Origin: Vitreoscilla sp.
GTDB taxonomy: Bacteria; Pseudomonadota; Gammaproteobacteria; Burkholderiales; Burkholderiaceae_C
Assembly: GCA_018780145.1 (NCBI GenBank)
Contig: JADMKA010000032.1
Location: 20,014 to 84,013 of the forward strand
DNA length: 64,000 nt
Direction of reading: 5' to 3'
The first letter of the stretch is position 1. Every line of letters begins with the position of its first letter. Below, piece by piece: positions 8,522 through 18,700 of this stretch. The notes below the pieces were generated by a model. The model was not told where the DNA came from. It searched no databases and worked only from the letters and a program-made list of their open reading frames with translations. Position numbers and translations under genes: made by a program.

Positions 8522-8552
8522 TCAGTCGACTGCCATATCCCGTTGCCGAGAC

Positions 8553-9974
8553 TCACTCCACGGCCTTGACCATGTCCTCGACGACCTTCTTGGCGTCGCC
8601 GAAGACCATCATGGTCTTGTCCATGTAGAACAGCTCGTTGTCCAGGCCGGCGTAGCCGGCGGCCATCGAGCGCTTGTTGACGATGATGGTCTTGGCCTTG
8701 TAGGCCTCCAGGATGGGCATGCCGTAGATCGGCGTGCCCTTGGTCAGCGCAGCGGGGTTCACCACGTCGTTGGCGCCCAGGATGATGGCCACATCGGCCT
8801 GGCCGAACTCACCGTTGATGTCTTCCATCTCGAACACCTGGTCGTACGGCACCTCGGCCTCGGCCAGCAGCACGTTCATGTGGCCCGGCATGCGCCCGGC
8901 CACCGGGTGGATCGCGTACTTGACCGTGATGCCCTTGTGGGTGAGCTTCTCGGCCAGCTCCTTGACGGCGTGCTGGGCGCGCGCCACGGCCAGGCCGTAG
9001 CCCGGCACGATGACCACCGTCTCGGCGTTGCCCAGGATGAAGGCCGCGTCGTCGGCGCTGCCGCTCTTGACCGGGCGCTGCTCGGTGGCTGCCGCCGGGC
9101 CGCTGGCCTCGCCGCCGAAGCCGCCCAGGATCACGTTGAAGAACGAGCGGTTCATCGCCTTGCACATGATGTAGCTCAGGATCGCGCCCGACGAGCCCAC
9201 CAGCGAGCCGGCAATGATCAGCATGCTGTTGTTGAGCGAGAAGCCGATGCCCGCCGCGGCCCAGCCCGAGTAGCTGTTGAGCATGGACACCACCACCGGC
9301 ATGTCGGCGCCGCCGATCGGGATGATGATGGTCACACCGAGCACGAAGCTCAAGGCCAGCATGCCGAAGAAGGCCGGCCAGCTCTCCGTGAAGGCAAAGG
9401 CGAGCCCGAGCCCGATGGTGGCCAGGCCGAGCACGGCGTTCAGTGCATGTTGACCGGCGAAGGTCACCGGCGCGCCCTTGAACAACCTGAACTTGTAGGT
9501 GCCAGACAGCTTGCCGAAGGCGATCACCGAGCCGCTGAAGGTGATGGCGCCGATGGCTGCGCCGAGAAAGAGCTCGAATCGGTTGCCGGTGGGAATCGGC
9601 TGGCCCTTGGTGGTGATCTGGAACGCCCAGGGTTCCGCCACGGCCGCCACGGCGATGAACACCGCCGCCAGGCCGATCATGCTGTGGAAGAAGGCCACCA
9701 GCTCGGGCATCTTGGTCATCTCGACGGTCTTGGCGCGCCAGGCGCCGTAGCCGCCGCCGACCACCAGGCCCAGCAGCACCCAGGCCATGCCCGGCGCCGA
9801 GCCGCCCGAAAGCTTGACGATCAGTGCGGCGGTGGTCACCACCGCGATGGCCATGCCGGACATGCCGAACAGGTTGCCGCGGATCGAGGTGGTGGGGTGA
9901 CTCAGGCCCTTCAAGGCCTGGATGAAGCAGACGCTGGCAATGAGGTACAGCAGCGTGACGAGGTTCATGCTCAT
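8553..9974 (-). CDS. pntB: NAD(P) transhydrogenase subunit beta
   Basis: Membrane and NADP(H)-binding subunit of the proton-translocating transhydrogenase, which uses the proton gradient to reduce NADP+ with NADH. The protein has 473 residues, normal length. The first roughly 260 residues form about nine hydrophobic helices (LVTLLYLIASVCFIQALKGL onward). The C-terminal domain III follows a short acidic linker and carries VVIVPGYGLAVARAQHAV (NADP-binding, GYGxAVAxAQ) and GANDVVNPAA. The start codon overlaps the pntA2 stop (ATGA, 9971-9974). The 3' end is duplicated at 5653-5848, but this copy is complete. Confidence 0.95.
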   Translation of the reverse strand: MSMNLVTLLYLIASVCFIQALKGLSHPTTSIRGNLFGMSGMAIAVVTTAALIVKLSGGSAPGMAWVLLGLVVGGGYGAWRAKTVEMTKMPELVAFFHSMIGLAAVFIAVAAVAEPWAFQITTKGQPIPTGNRFELFLGAAIGAITFSGSVIAFGKLSGTYKFRLFKGAPVTFAGQHALNAVLGLATIGLGLAFAFTESWPAFFGMLALSFVLGVTIIIPIGGADMPVVVSMLNSYSGWAAAGIGFSLNNSMLIIAGSLVGSSGAILSYIMCKAMNRSFFNVILGGFGGEASGPAAATEQRPVKSGSADDAAFILGNAETVVIVPGYGLAVARAQHAVKELAEKLTHKGITVKYAIHPVAGRMPGHMNVLLAEAEVPYDQVFEMEDINGEFGQADVAIILGANDVVNPAALTKGTPIYGMPILEAYKAKTIIVNKRSMAAGYAGLDNELFYMDKTMMVFGDAKKVVEDMVKAVE

Positions 9975-10291
9975 GGCTTGGCCTCCCCGGCGATGGCCTT
10001 CTTTTCCTTCTTCTTGAACATCTCCAGCATCCTGCGCGTGACCAGGAAGCCGCCGAAGATGTTGACCGCCGCCAGCGCGACGGCCAGCACGCCCATGGTC
10101 TTGCCCAGCGTGGTCTCGGTGAGCGCCGCGGCCAGCATCGCGCCGACCATCACGATGGCCGAGATGGCGTTGGTCACCGCCATCAGCGGGGTGTGCAGCG
10201 CCGGGGTCACCGTCCAGACCACGTGGTAGCCGACGTAGATGGCCAGCACGAAGATGATCAGGTTGGTGATGGTGGGGGAGACGATTTCCAT
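9971..10291 (-). CDS. pntAB: NAD(P) transhydrogenase subunit alpha, part 2 (membrane)
   Basis: A 106-residue protein with three hydrophobic helices (NLIIFVLAIYVGYHVVW, LMAVTNAISAIVMVGAML, MGVLAVALAAVNIFGGFLVT) and a Lys-rich tail (FKKKEKKAI). It corresponds to the membrane part of the alpha subunit, which is a separate polypeptide in many alpha- and beta-proteobacteria and fused in E. coli. It begins two bases after the pntA1 stop and overlaps pntB by ATGA, so all three subunits are translationally linked. The HTPLMAVTNAISA stretch is the family's conserved helix. Confidence 0.93.
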   Translation of the reverse strand: MEIVSPTITNLIIFVLAIYVGYHVVWTVTPALHTPLMAVTNAISAIVMVGAMLAAALTETTLGKTMGVLAVALAAVNIFGGFLVTRRMLEMFKKKEKKAIAGEAKP

Positions 10292-10293
10292 GC

Positions 10294-11424
<1,131 letters not shown>

Positions 11425-11480
11425 GGAACTCTCCTCTCGAATGCCCTGGCCCCGCGGTCTGCGTGGCCCGGGGCTGTGCT

Positions 11481-11510
11481 TTGCGCGGAGCTTACCAGCC
11501 CCACTATCAT
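11481..11510 (+). promoter_or_regulatory. Putative sigma-70 promoter giving a leaderless NUDIX transcript
   Basis: TTGCGC (11481-11486) and TATCAT (11505-11510) are separated by 18 bases. The expected transcription start would fall on, or within a base or two of, the ATG at 11517. No Shine-Dalgarno sequence precedes that ATG, which agrees with a leaderless message. This is a sequence inference only. Confidence 0.45.
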
Positions 11511-11516
11511 CGGCCC

Positions 11517-12014
11517 ATGGGAGACACCCGCTGGAAGCCCAGCGTCACCGTCGCCGCCGTCATCGAGCGTGACGGGCGCTACCTGCTGGTCGAGGAAATG
11601 ACCTCGGACGGCTTGCGCCTGAACAACCCGGCCGGCCACCTGGACCCGGGCGAGTCGCTGCTGCAGGCCGCCGTGCGCGAAACCCTGGAGGAAACCGCCC
11701 ACCCCTTCGAGCCCGAGGCCCTGGTGGGCGTCTACATGGCCGCCCTGCACCGGCCGCGCACCGGCGAGCACATCACCTACCTGCGCTTCGCCTTCTGCGG
11801 CCGCGTGGGCGACGCCATCCCCGGCCGGCTGCTCGACCAGCCGGTGGTACGCACCCTGTGGATGACGCCAGACGAGCTGCGCGCCTGCCCCGAGAGGCAC
11901 CGCAGCCCGCTGGTGCTGCAATGCATCGAGGACCACCGGGCCGGGCGGCGCCTGCCGTTGAATGCCCTGTACACCGCGGAGTCCATCCACACGCTGGGAC
12001 AATCCGGCGCATGA
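11517..12014 (+). CDS. NUDIX hydrolase (NudJ-like)
   Basis: Protein of 165 residues. The NUDIX box runs from [20 protein letters not shown] (consensus Gx5Ex7REUxEExGU) at about residues 42-64. Such enzymes hydrolyse nucleoside di- or triphosphates or related pyrophosphates. The beginning [21 protein letters not shown] and the tail with [11 protein letters not shown] resemble NudJ, the phosphatase that commonly neighbours mnmA in proteobacteria. That fits here: the stop overlaps the mnmA start (ATGA, 12011-12014). The exact substrate cannot be read from sequence. Confidence 0.88.
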   Translation: MGDTRWKPSVTVAAVIERDGRYLLVEEMTSDGLRLNNPAGHLDPGESLLQAAVRETLEETAHPFEPEALVGVYMAALHRPRTGEHITYLRFAFCGRVGDAIPGRLLDQPVVRTLWMTPDELRACPERHRSPLVLQCIEDHRAGRRLPLNALYTAESIHTLGQSGA

Positions 12015-13120
12015 AGAAAGCGCAACGCGTGGTCGTCGGCCTGTCCGGCGGCGTCGACTCGGCCGTGTCCGCCTGGCTGCTGAAACAGCAGGGGCACGAG
12101 GTCGTCGGCATCTTCATGAAGAACTGGGAAGACGACGACGACGATGAATACTGCTCGTCGCGGCAAGACTTTCTGGACGCTGCCAGCGTGGCCGACGTGA
12201 TCGGCATCGAGATCGAGCACGTGAACTTCGCGGCCGACTACAAGGACCGTGTCTTCGCCGAGTTCCTGCGCGAGTACCAGGCCGGCCGCACGCCCAACCC
12301 GGATGTGCTGTGCAACGCCGAGATCAAGTTCAAGGCCTTCCTGGACCACGCCGTTCGTCTGGGCGCGGAGAGGATCGCCACCGGTCACTACGCCCGAGTC
12401 CGGCAGGTGGGCGAGCGTTTCGAGCTGCTGAAGGGCCTGGACCCGCTGAAGGACCAGAGCTACTTCCTGCACCGCCTGAACCAGGCGCAGCTGGGCAGGA
12501 CGCTGTTCCCGGTGGGCGAGCTGCCCAAAACCGAGGTGCGGCGCATCGCCGCCGAGATCGGCCTGCCGAACGCGAAGAAGAAGGATTCGACCGGCATCTG
12601 CTTCATCGGCGAACGGCCGTTCCGCGAGTTCCTCAACCGCTATCTGAGCCACGAACCCGGGCCGATCCAGGACGACCGCGGCCGCACGCTGGGTGAGCAC
12701 GTGGGCCTGAGCTTCTACACGCTGGGGCAGCGGCAGGGCATCGGCATCGGTGGCGTGAAGGACAAGAAGGCCCAGCGCGGCGGCGGCGACCACGCCCCCT
12801 GGTACGTGGCGCGCAAGGATCTGGCACGCAACACGCTGATCGTGGTGCAGGGGCACGAGCACCCCTGGCTGCTGTCCACCCAGGTGGCGGTGGCGGACCC
12901 GAGCTGGGTCGCGGGCCACCCGCCGCCCACCGGGCCGCTGGCGGCCAAGACGCGCTACCGCCAGGCCGATTCGGCTTGCGTGCTGTCATCGCCCGGCGAG
13001 GCAGGGTTCGAGCTCGACTTCAGCACCGCGCCGCAATGGGCGGCCACACCCGGCCAATCCGCCGTGCTCTACGACGGCGAGGTTTGCCTGGGCGGCGGCG
13101 TGATCAGCGCGGCCGCTTAG
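12011..13120 (+). CDS. mnmA: tRNA-uridine 2-sulfurtransferase MnmA
   Basis: Catalyses 2-thiolation of U34 in tRNAs for Lys, Glu and Gln, with ATP and sulfur relayed by the Tus system. The protein has 369 residues. It starts with the ATP-pyrophosphatase loop [18 protein letters not shown]. The first catalytic cysteine is in [12 protein letters not shown] (about residue 102) and the second in [13 protein letters not shown] (about residue 200). The C-terminal beta-barrel has [13 protein letters not shown]. It is translationally coupled to the NUDIX gene and has no Shine-Dalgarno of its own. Its last 17 bases overlap the end of a small convergent gene. Confidence 0.96.
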   Translation: MKKAQRVVVGLSGGVDSAVSAWLLKQQGHEVVGIFMKNWEDDDDDEYCSSRQDFLDAASVADVIGIEIEHVNFAADYKDRVFAEFLREYQAGRTPNPDVLCNAEIKFKAFLDHAVRLGAERIATGHYARVRQVGERFELLKGLDPLKDQSYFLHRLNQAQLGRTLFPVGELPKTEVRRIAAEIGLPNAKKKDSTGICFIGERPFREFLNRYLSHEPGPIQDDRGRTLGEHVGLSFYTLGQRQGIGIGGVKDKKAQRGGGDHAPWYVARKDLARNTLIVVQGHEHPWLLSTQVAVADPSWVAGHPPPTGPLAAKTRYRQADSACVLSSPGEAGFELDFSTAPQWAATPGQSAVLYDGEVCLGGGVISAAA

Positions 13121-13229
13121 GCCCCTTGGGCCGGCGCATTCCGGGCGCCCCGGTTGCCCCACCGCGCATGAAGTGGCGCATCACCGCCGCGATCAGGCGG
13201 CGCACGATCATGTTGATGAGTTGGTTCAC
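13104..13229 (-). CDS. Small basic hydrophobic protein (41 residues)
   Basis: Starts at a GTG (13229) that overlaps the stop of the thioredoxin-like gene by four bases (GTGA) and ends at 13104. It begins [20 protein letters not shown] (first residue translated as Met) and ends in a Gly/Arg/Pro/Lys-rich tail. The first half would form an amphipathic or membrane-surface helix; the tail is strongly basic. The start-stop overlap and the absence of another gene in this slot support it as real, but no family is known to me. Its end overlaps the end of mnmA on the other strand by 17 bases. Confidence 0.55.
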   Translation of the reverse strand: MNQLINMIVRRLIAAVMRHFMRGGATGAPGMRRPKGPKRPR

Positions 13230-13852
13230 AGGCCGGCGAACTCCATCAGCTTGGCGGCGTCCACCGCCCCGGCGTGCTGGCCCACCTGGCCGGTCTGGCT
13301 GTTGCGGTAGACGATCAGCGGCACGCTGTCCGAGTTGAGCTGGCGGAACAGCTCGGTGTTGGCCTTCACCTGGGCCACCACCGCTTCGTCCAGCGAGCCG
13401 GCGGCCGTGATGCCGTTGCCGCGGGCCAGCACGCTGGCCTCGTTCTCGGCCATCGCCGCGGCCGGGTCGGCGGCCGAGAGGATGGTGGCCCCCTGCGGCA
13501 GCGACTGCGGGCGCAGCAGGCCAATGGGCATCCAGACGATCTTCAGCTTGCCACCCACGTCCTTGGCGCTGGCCCACAGGTGGGCGCAATGCGGGCAGGT
13601 GGTGTCGAAGAACACGTAGATCGTGTGCGCCGACATGATGGGCCCGGTCGAGAAGCCCTTGCCGGTGGCGGCCAGGGTGTAAGCATCCCGTGCCTGGGCG
13701 GCCGCCGGGTTGGCGGCGGCCGGCACGTTGGCGCTGTCGGCAGGGGCCGCGCCCGCCGGGGCGGCCGGCGCGGCGGGTTCGGCGGCGCGTTGGCAGCCGG
13801 CCAAAGCCAACAGGGCGGCGGTCGTGGACAGGGCGAAAAGGCGTCGTTGCAT
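13226..13852 (-). CDS. Thioredoxin-fold lipoprotein (DsbC/DsbG-like thiol:disulfide protein)
   Basis: Protein of 208 residues. Its signal peptide ends in a lipobox (LLALAGC, Cys20), so it is probably a lipid-anchored periplasmic protein. An Ala/Pro-rich linker (22-55) precedes a thioredoxin-fold domain with the active-site motif TTCPHCAHLW (Cys86 and Cys89), the CPHC of DsbA-like oxidoreductases. Near the C-terminus SDSVPLIVYRN contains the cis-proline loop. The domain layout is closest to DsbG/DsbC catalytic domains without an N-terminal dimerisation domain. It likely acts on periplasmic disulfides. The 187 bases to the divergent gene at 14040 contain no gene. Confidence 0.85.
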   Translation of the reverse strand: MQRRLFALSTTAALLALAGCQRAAEPAAPAAPAGAAPADSANVPAAANPAAAQARDAYTLAATGKGFSTGPIMSAHTIYVFFDTTCPHCAHLWASAKDVGGKLKIVWMPIGLLRPQSLPQGATILSAADPAAAMAENEASVLARGNGITAAGSLDEAVVAQVKANTELFRQLNSDSVPLIVYRNSQTGQVGQHAGAVDAAKLMEFAGL

Positions 13853-14039
13853 GGTGTCTCGGAGTGGGCAGGGTCCGGTGTGGGAGGCGGCCGGGCGCCG
13901 CAGGTTCCCGGCGCAGCCCACCATTTTGCGGCGAACCCGCTGAACTGGCCGGGCTTCGCGGCCCACTTCGCGGCCAAGCCCGCCAGAAATGACCCGTAGC
14001 ATCCGCGCAGCGCAAGCTTGCGCCCGAGGAGACCTACCC

Positions 14040-15689
14040 ATGCCCGCCTGGTTGAATGCGCTGAACCGCCATGTCCCCATCCGCTACCTGGTGCTCTTCA
14101 CGTGCGCCGTGGCGATGCTGCTGGGGGGTTTCACCTGGATCGCCTTCGACCGCGGCGGCCTCGTCGCCCTGCTGGGCGCCGCCGGTGTGGCGCTGGGCCT
14201 GCGGGACCTGCGCCAGGCGCCACGTGCCGTGCTGCGCAACTACCCGGTGATCGGGCACCTGCGCTACCTGCTGGAGTTCATCCGCCCCGAGATTCGCCAG
14301 TACTTCATCGAGAGCGACCACGAGGCCGCGCCCTTCTCGCGCCAGCAGCGCAGCCTGGTCTACCAGCGCGCCAAGGGCGATTCGGACAAGCGGCCCTTCG
14401 GCACCCAGCTGGATGTGCACGAGGAAGGCTACGAGTGGATCAACCACTCGCTGCAACCCACCACCCTGCCCGGCCACGACTTCCGCATCACCATCGGCGC
14501 CGGCCGTGCCCAGCCCTACAGCGCCAGCGTGTTCAACATCTCGGCGATGAGCTTCGGCGCGCTGAGCGCCAACGCCATCCTGTCGCTGAACGCCGGCGCC
14601 AAGAAGGGCGGCTTCATGCACGACACCGGCGAGGGCTCGATCAGCCGCTACCACCGCGAGCACGGCGGCGATCTGTGCTGGGAGATCGGCTCGGGCTATT
14701 TCGGCTGCCGCCACGACGACGGCAGCTTCAGCGAGGAGCGCTTCACCGCCAACGCCACCGCGCCGCAGGTCAAGCTGATCGAGCTGAAGCTCAGCCAGGG
14801 CGCCAAGCCCGGCCACGGCGGCGTGCTGCCCGGCCCCAAGGTCACGCCCGAGATCGCCGCCGCGCGCGGCGTGCCGGTGGGCACGGACTGCGTCTCACCG
14901 TCGGCCCACAGCGCCTTCAGCACGCCGGTCGAGATGCTGGCGTTCATCGAGCGGCTGCGCAGCTTGTCTGGCGGCAAGCCCACCGGCTTCAAGTTCTGCA
15001 TCGGCCACCCCTGGGAGTGGTTCGCGCTGGCCAAGGCCATGGTCGAGACCGGCATCACGCCGGACTTCATCGTGGTGGACGGCGCCGAGGGCGGCACCGG
15101 CGCCGCCCCGCTGGAGTTCACCGACCATGTCGGCGCGCCGATGCAGGAGGGCCTGCTGCTGGTGCACAACACGCTCGTCGGGCTGAACCTGCGCGACAAA
15201 ATCCGCATCGGCGCGGCCGGACGCATCGTCAGCGCCTTCGACATCGCCCGCGCGATGGCGCTGGGCGCCGACTGGTGCAACTCGGCGCGCGGCTTCATGT
15301 TCGCCCTCGGCTGCATCCAGGCCCAGCACTGCCACACCGGCGAATGCCCCACCGGCGTCACCACCCAGGACCCGCACCGCCAGCGCGCGCTGGTGGTGGG
15401 CGACAAGACCGAGCGGGTCCACCGCTTCCACCAGAACACCATGCACGCGCTGCAAGAACTGGTGCAGGCCGCCGGCCTGAACCACCCCAACGAGATCACC
15501 GCCAACCACATCGTGCGACGCATCGCCGGCGACCAGGTGCGGCTGCTCGCCAACCACCTCAGCTTCGTCAAGCCCGGCGAGCTGCTGGCCGCCGAACGCG
15601 GCGAGGCGCCGTGGCCGCACGCGGTGTACAGCGTCTACTGGGGGATGGCGCGGGCGGGGTCGTTCACGCCAGTCGTGGCGGCGCTTTGA
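14040..15689 (+). CDS. FMN-binding glutamate-synthase-family oxidoreductase
   Basis: Protein of 549 residues with two N-terminal hydrophobic helices (PIRYLVLFTCAVAMLLGGF, then LVALLGAAGVALGL), so probably membrane-anchored. The body is the central FMN domain of glutamate synthase: SFGALSANAILSLNAGAKKG, KPGHGGVLPG.KVTPEIA, VDGAEGGTGAAPLEF, and the Cys cluster LGCIQAQHCHTGECPTG (C-x5-C-x4-C) for a 3Fe-4S centre. It lacks the amidotransferase domain and has no GltD-like partner nearby, so it is not a classical GOGAT. Its substrate is unknown. GAGGAGA lies eight bases upstream of the ATG. Confidence 0.88.
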   Translation: MPAWLNALNRHVPIRYLVLFTCAVAMLLGGFTWIAFDRGGLVALLGAAGVALGLRDLRQAPRAVLRNYPVIGHLRYLLEFIRPEIRQYFIESDHEAAPFSRQQRSLVYQRAKGDSDKRPFGTQLDVHEEGYEWINHSLQPTTLPGHDFRITIGAGRAQPYSASVFNISAMSFGALSANAILSLNAGAKKGGFMHDTGEGSISRYHREHGGDLCWEIGSGYFGCRHDDGSFSEERFTANATAPQVKLIELKLSQGAKPGHGGVLPGPKVTPEIAAARGVPVGTDCVSPSAHSAFSTPVEMLAFIERLRSLSGGKPTGFKFCIGHPWEWFALAKAMVETGITPDFIVVDGAEGGTGAAPLEFTDHVGAPMQEGLLLVHNTLVGLNLRDKIRIGAAGRIVSAFDIARAMALGADWCNSARGFMFALGCIQAQHCHTGECPTGVTTQDPHRQRALVVGDKTERVHRFHQNTMHALQELVQAAGLNHPNEITANHIVRRIAGDQVRLLANHLSFVKPGELLAAERGEAPWPHAVYSVYWGMARAGSFTPVVAAL

Positions 15690-15713
15690 TTGAGACGCCC
15701 TCACTTCAACGCG

Positions 15714-18700
15714 CTACAAGAACGCCTGTGGAATTGTGAAGGGTACCTGGTGGATGCCAACCGCAAGGTGTTGAAGTCGGATACCCATCGGCTCTCCGAG
15801 CATTTTGAACGTTGACATCGCCTGAACAAGTTGCCCAGCCACCAGCGATGGCCGCCAGTCAAGTCGGTCACGGCCCGGGTCACCTATGGATCGATCCCGT
15901 CGCGGCCACCGGTAGCCATCTTCGTCGCAACGGTTGAACCTCGTGCTCTCGTGTTCGACGGCGGCAAGATGGGGCCCGTCGGCGAGGGCCTCCACTTGCG
16001 CAGCAGTCAGCGTGCCGTCCGAAAAGACAAAACTCTCAACCTGCTGGGAACGATCCCAGTACCAGTCGACGATCACCACCCTGTCAATCTTATTGGGGTT
16101 TGAATTGGCGATGTGCACCTCGAGGTCGTCGCCGACATGGAAATAGGTCGCGTCGGCCATGCGCAACGTCGGCCCGAAATCCACGACGTCGTTGGAAGGC
16201 CCCCCCTCGTCCTCCCACTCGGAGATCTTGTCGATGCCGTAGTTGGAACGCATGAGGTAGGTATCGCTGCCGCTGCCGCCCCAAAGCTGGTCGTAGCCGA
16301 CGCCGCCGTCCAGCGTGTCATCCCCTGAGCCAGCGTCCAACATGTCTGCGCCCACCAGGCCATATAACCTGTTCGCAGACTCATTGCCAATGATGGAGTT
16401 GCTAAGTGAGTTCCCGCTGCCGTCGATGGCGCCTGCACCGTACTTCAGATCGAGTTGTTCAATGTTGAGCGCCAGACTTGCGATCGAAACGCTCGACTCA
16501 ACAACGTCGTATCCGCTATCCAGGCCCTCGGTTACGGAATCGGCGAGGTTGTCGACAACGTAGGAGTCGCTCCCGCCGCCGCCAGTCATTGCGTCGGCAC
16601 CAGCCCCACCGTTCAAGTACCCGCCGCCAGGCCCTGCGTTCAGGGTGTCATTGCCATCGTCTCCATACAGAACAACTCCACCAAGTGCCGTCGAGATCAG
16701 CCTGTCGGCACCGCCGCCGCCATACAGATGGGTCCCTTCAAACCTCGCCGTCAACGTGTCGTCGCCTTCGAGGCCGTACACCCGGCTGTCGGCCTCGACA
16801 TCCTGCAAGTTGTCGCTTCCGCTGGTTCCTTCGACCCAGCGTTCGCCCCACTCCATGTACTTTCGGTCCCACACGGTGCCGTCGGCAAAGACAATTTGAT
16901 CCACATAGGCCAGTTGGTTTTCAGAGTAGCTTTGGCCTTCTGCTGTCTTGCTGTCGCCAAGAACCAGGATCGAATCACCGGTGGCGGCGTTGGAAATCCG
17001 AAGCCCTTCACCGGACTCCCAATCCAATTCAATGCTGCTTGCTGCGACGCTGGAATCAAAGTAGACGGAGTTCGGTGCGCCATCGGGCACGACCGATGTA
17101 GACCGCCCCGCCCCGCTCAAGCCAAGCATGTTGGCCTCATTGAGGGTGTCGTGCCCCCAGCCGGCCGCAAACTCGTAGACATCCGCCCCGTGCCCTCCGC
17201 TCAGCGTGTCGTCTTGAGCACCCCCAACCAGGGTGTCCGCGCCATCACCAGCGACCAAGGTGTCGTCGCCCAGATCACCGGCCAGCCGCTGGCCCAACGC
17301 GTTGCCTGCAACGTAGTCGTTCCCCAGGCCCCCGGACAGCGTTGTTGTGGAACCCAACGGAGCGATCAAGAGATCGTCACCGCTGGTCGGAACGGTGAAG
17401 TTCGAGAGACCAACAGCCATGGCCATGGCTTCGCCTGTCAGGAAAGCACCGCCGAAGGTCAGCGTGTTCACGGGAGAGATCAGCTCATTGCCGGTTGCGG
17501 AGTAGTAGTCGCTGATCACCATGCGGTCCGAGGCGCTCAGTGTGATGACCAACTCGGCCCCGTCGCGCGAGAAGCGCAGTGCGGTCGGGTCAACGCTGGC
17601 GTCCAGATCCACCGATATCTGCTGGTTGGCGCGCAGCTGGTCACGGTCCAACTCGCTGACTCGAGCCGCCCGGTAGCCATAGGTCGCGTCTTCGCTGAGA
17701 GCGTGCGGTAGCTCGTAGCGCTCCCATACGTACTCGCCATCGTATTCGACGGTGTCGTGCCCGCTGCCCGCGCCCAGACGGATGTGAGCGCCCTCATGCA
17801 TGGGGCTGCCGCCGATGCGCCCGTTGACCCGATAGCCAACGTGGTATGAATCGTCACCTTGCCCGCCGTCCAACCAGTCCTCGCCACCGTGGCTGATCAA
17901 GGTGTCGTTGCCGGTTCCACCGAGCAGACTGCCCCGCCCCAAGGACGACATGTCGTCGATCAGGTCGTTGCCGCCCAAACCTTCGATGGTGCTTGCGGCC
18001 CCTGCGCTCTTCAGTACATTGTTCAGGTCGTTTCCGCGCAGGTCGAAGGCCGCCAAGCTGGAGATGTCAGCGGTGACATTCTCGATGTTGGAGAACGCGC
18101 CCAAGCTGAGCACGCCGTTCACCACGAACGATTCGTCCAGGACCTCGACGGTGTCTGTGCCACCGCCCACGCTCTCGATCGCCGAGTCGCCTTGGCCAAG
18201 GCGATAAACGTCGTCGCCGCCTTGGCCAGTAAGCTGGTTCGCCGCCGAGTTGCGCGAGCCGTCCAGCAGGTTACTGCTGTTGTTGCCGGTGCCGGAGACT
18301 GCTGCACTGCCCACAAGGATCAGACCCTCGATGTTGGTGCCGAGGGCGTATGCGATGCCGGTCTCGACATAGTCGGCGTCACCTGCGAACGCGTCCAGCA
18401 CGGCGTCCAGCGCGTTGTCGACCACGAAGGTCTGGGCGCCTGAGCTTCCAATCATCGTGTCGGCACCGAGACCGCCATCGACGCGGGACCTGACCGCATC
18501 AGAAACATCGATCTGGATTCGGTTCGCGAGGTCGTTGCCGTGGTACGCCCGGTCATAGTAGAAGTCAGTGCCGTCGTTGACAATGCTGTACGCATCGATT
18601 TGCACAACCATGTCTTCGAGGTTCGCCTCCAGCGTGCGCTCCGCATGGTCCGTCTTGACGAGGTCATGCCCATGTCCGGCGGCCTCTTCAATCAGGTCGA

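Noticed and set aside
5848..8552. Integrase and attachment-site core for the island
   Set aside because: No integrase gene and no tRNA are present; the pntB-end repeat is long and diverged, so an att core cannot be defined from this window.
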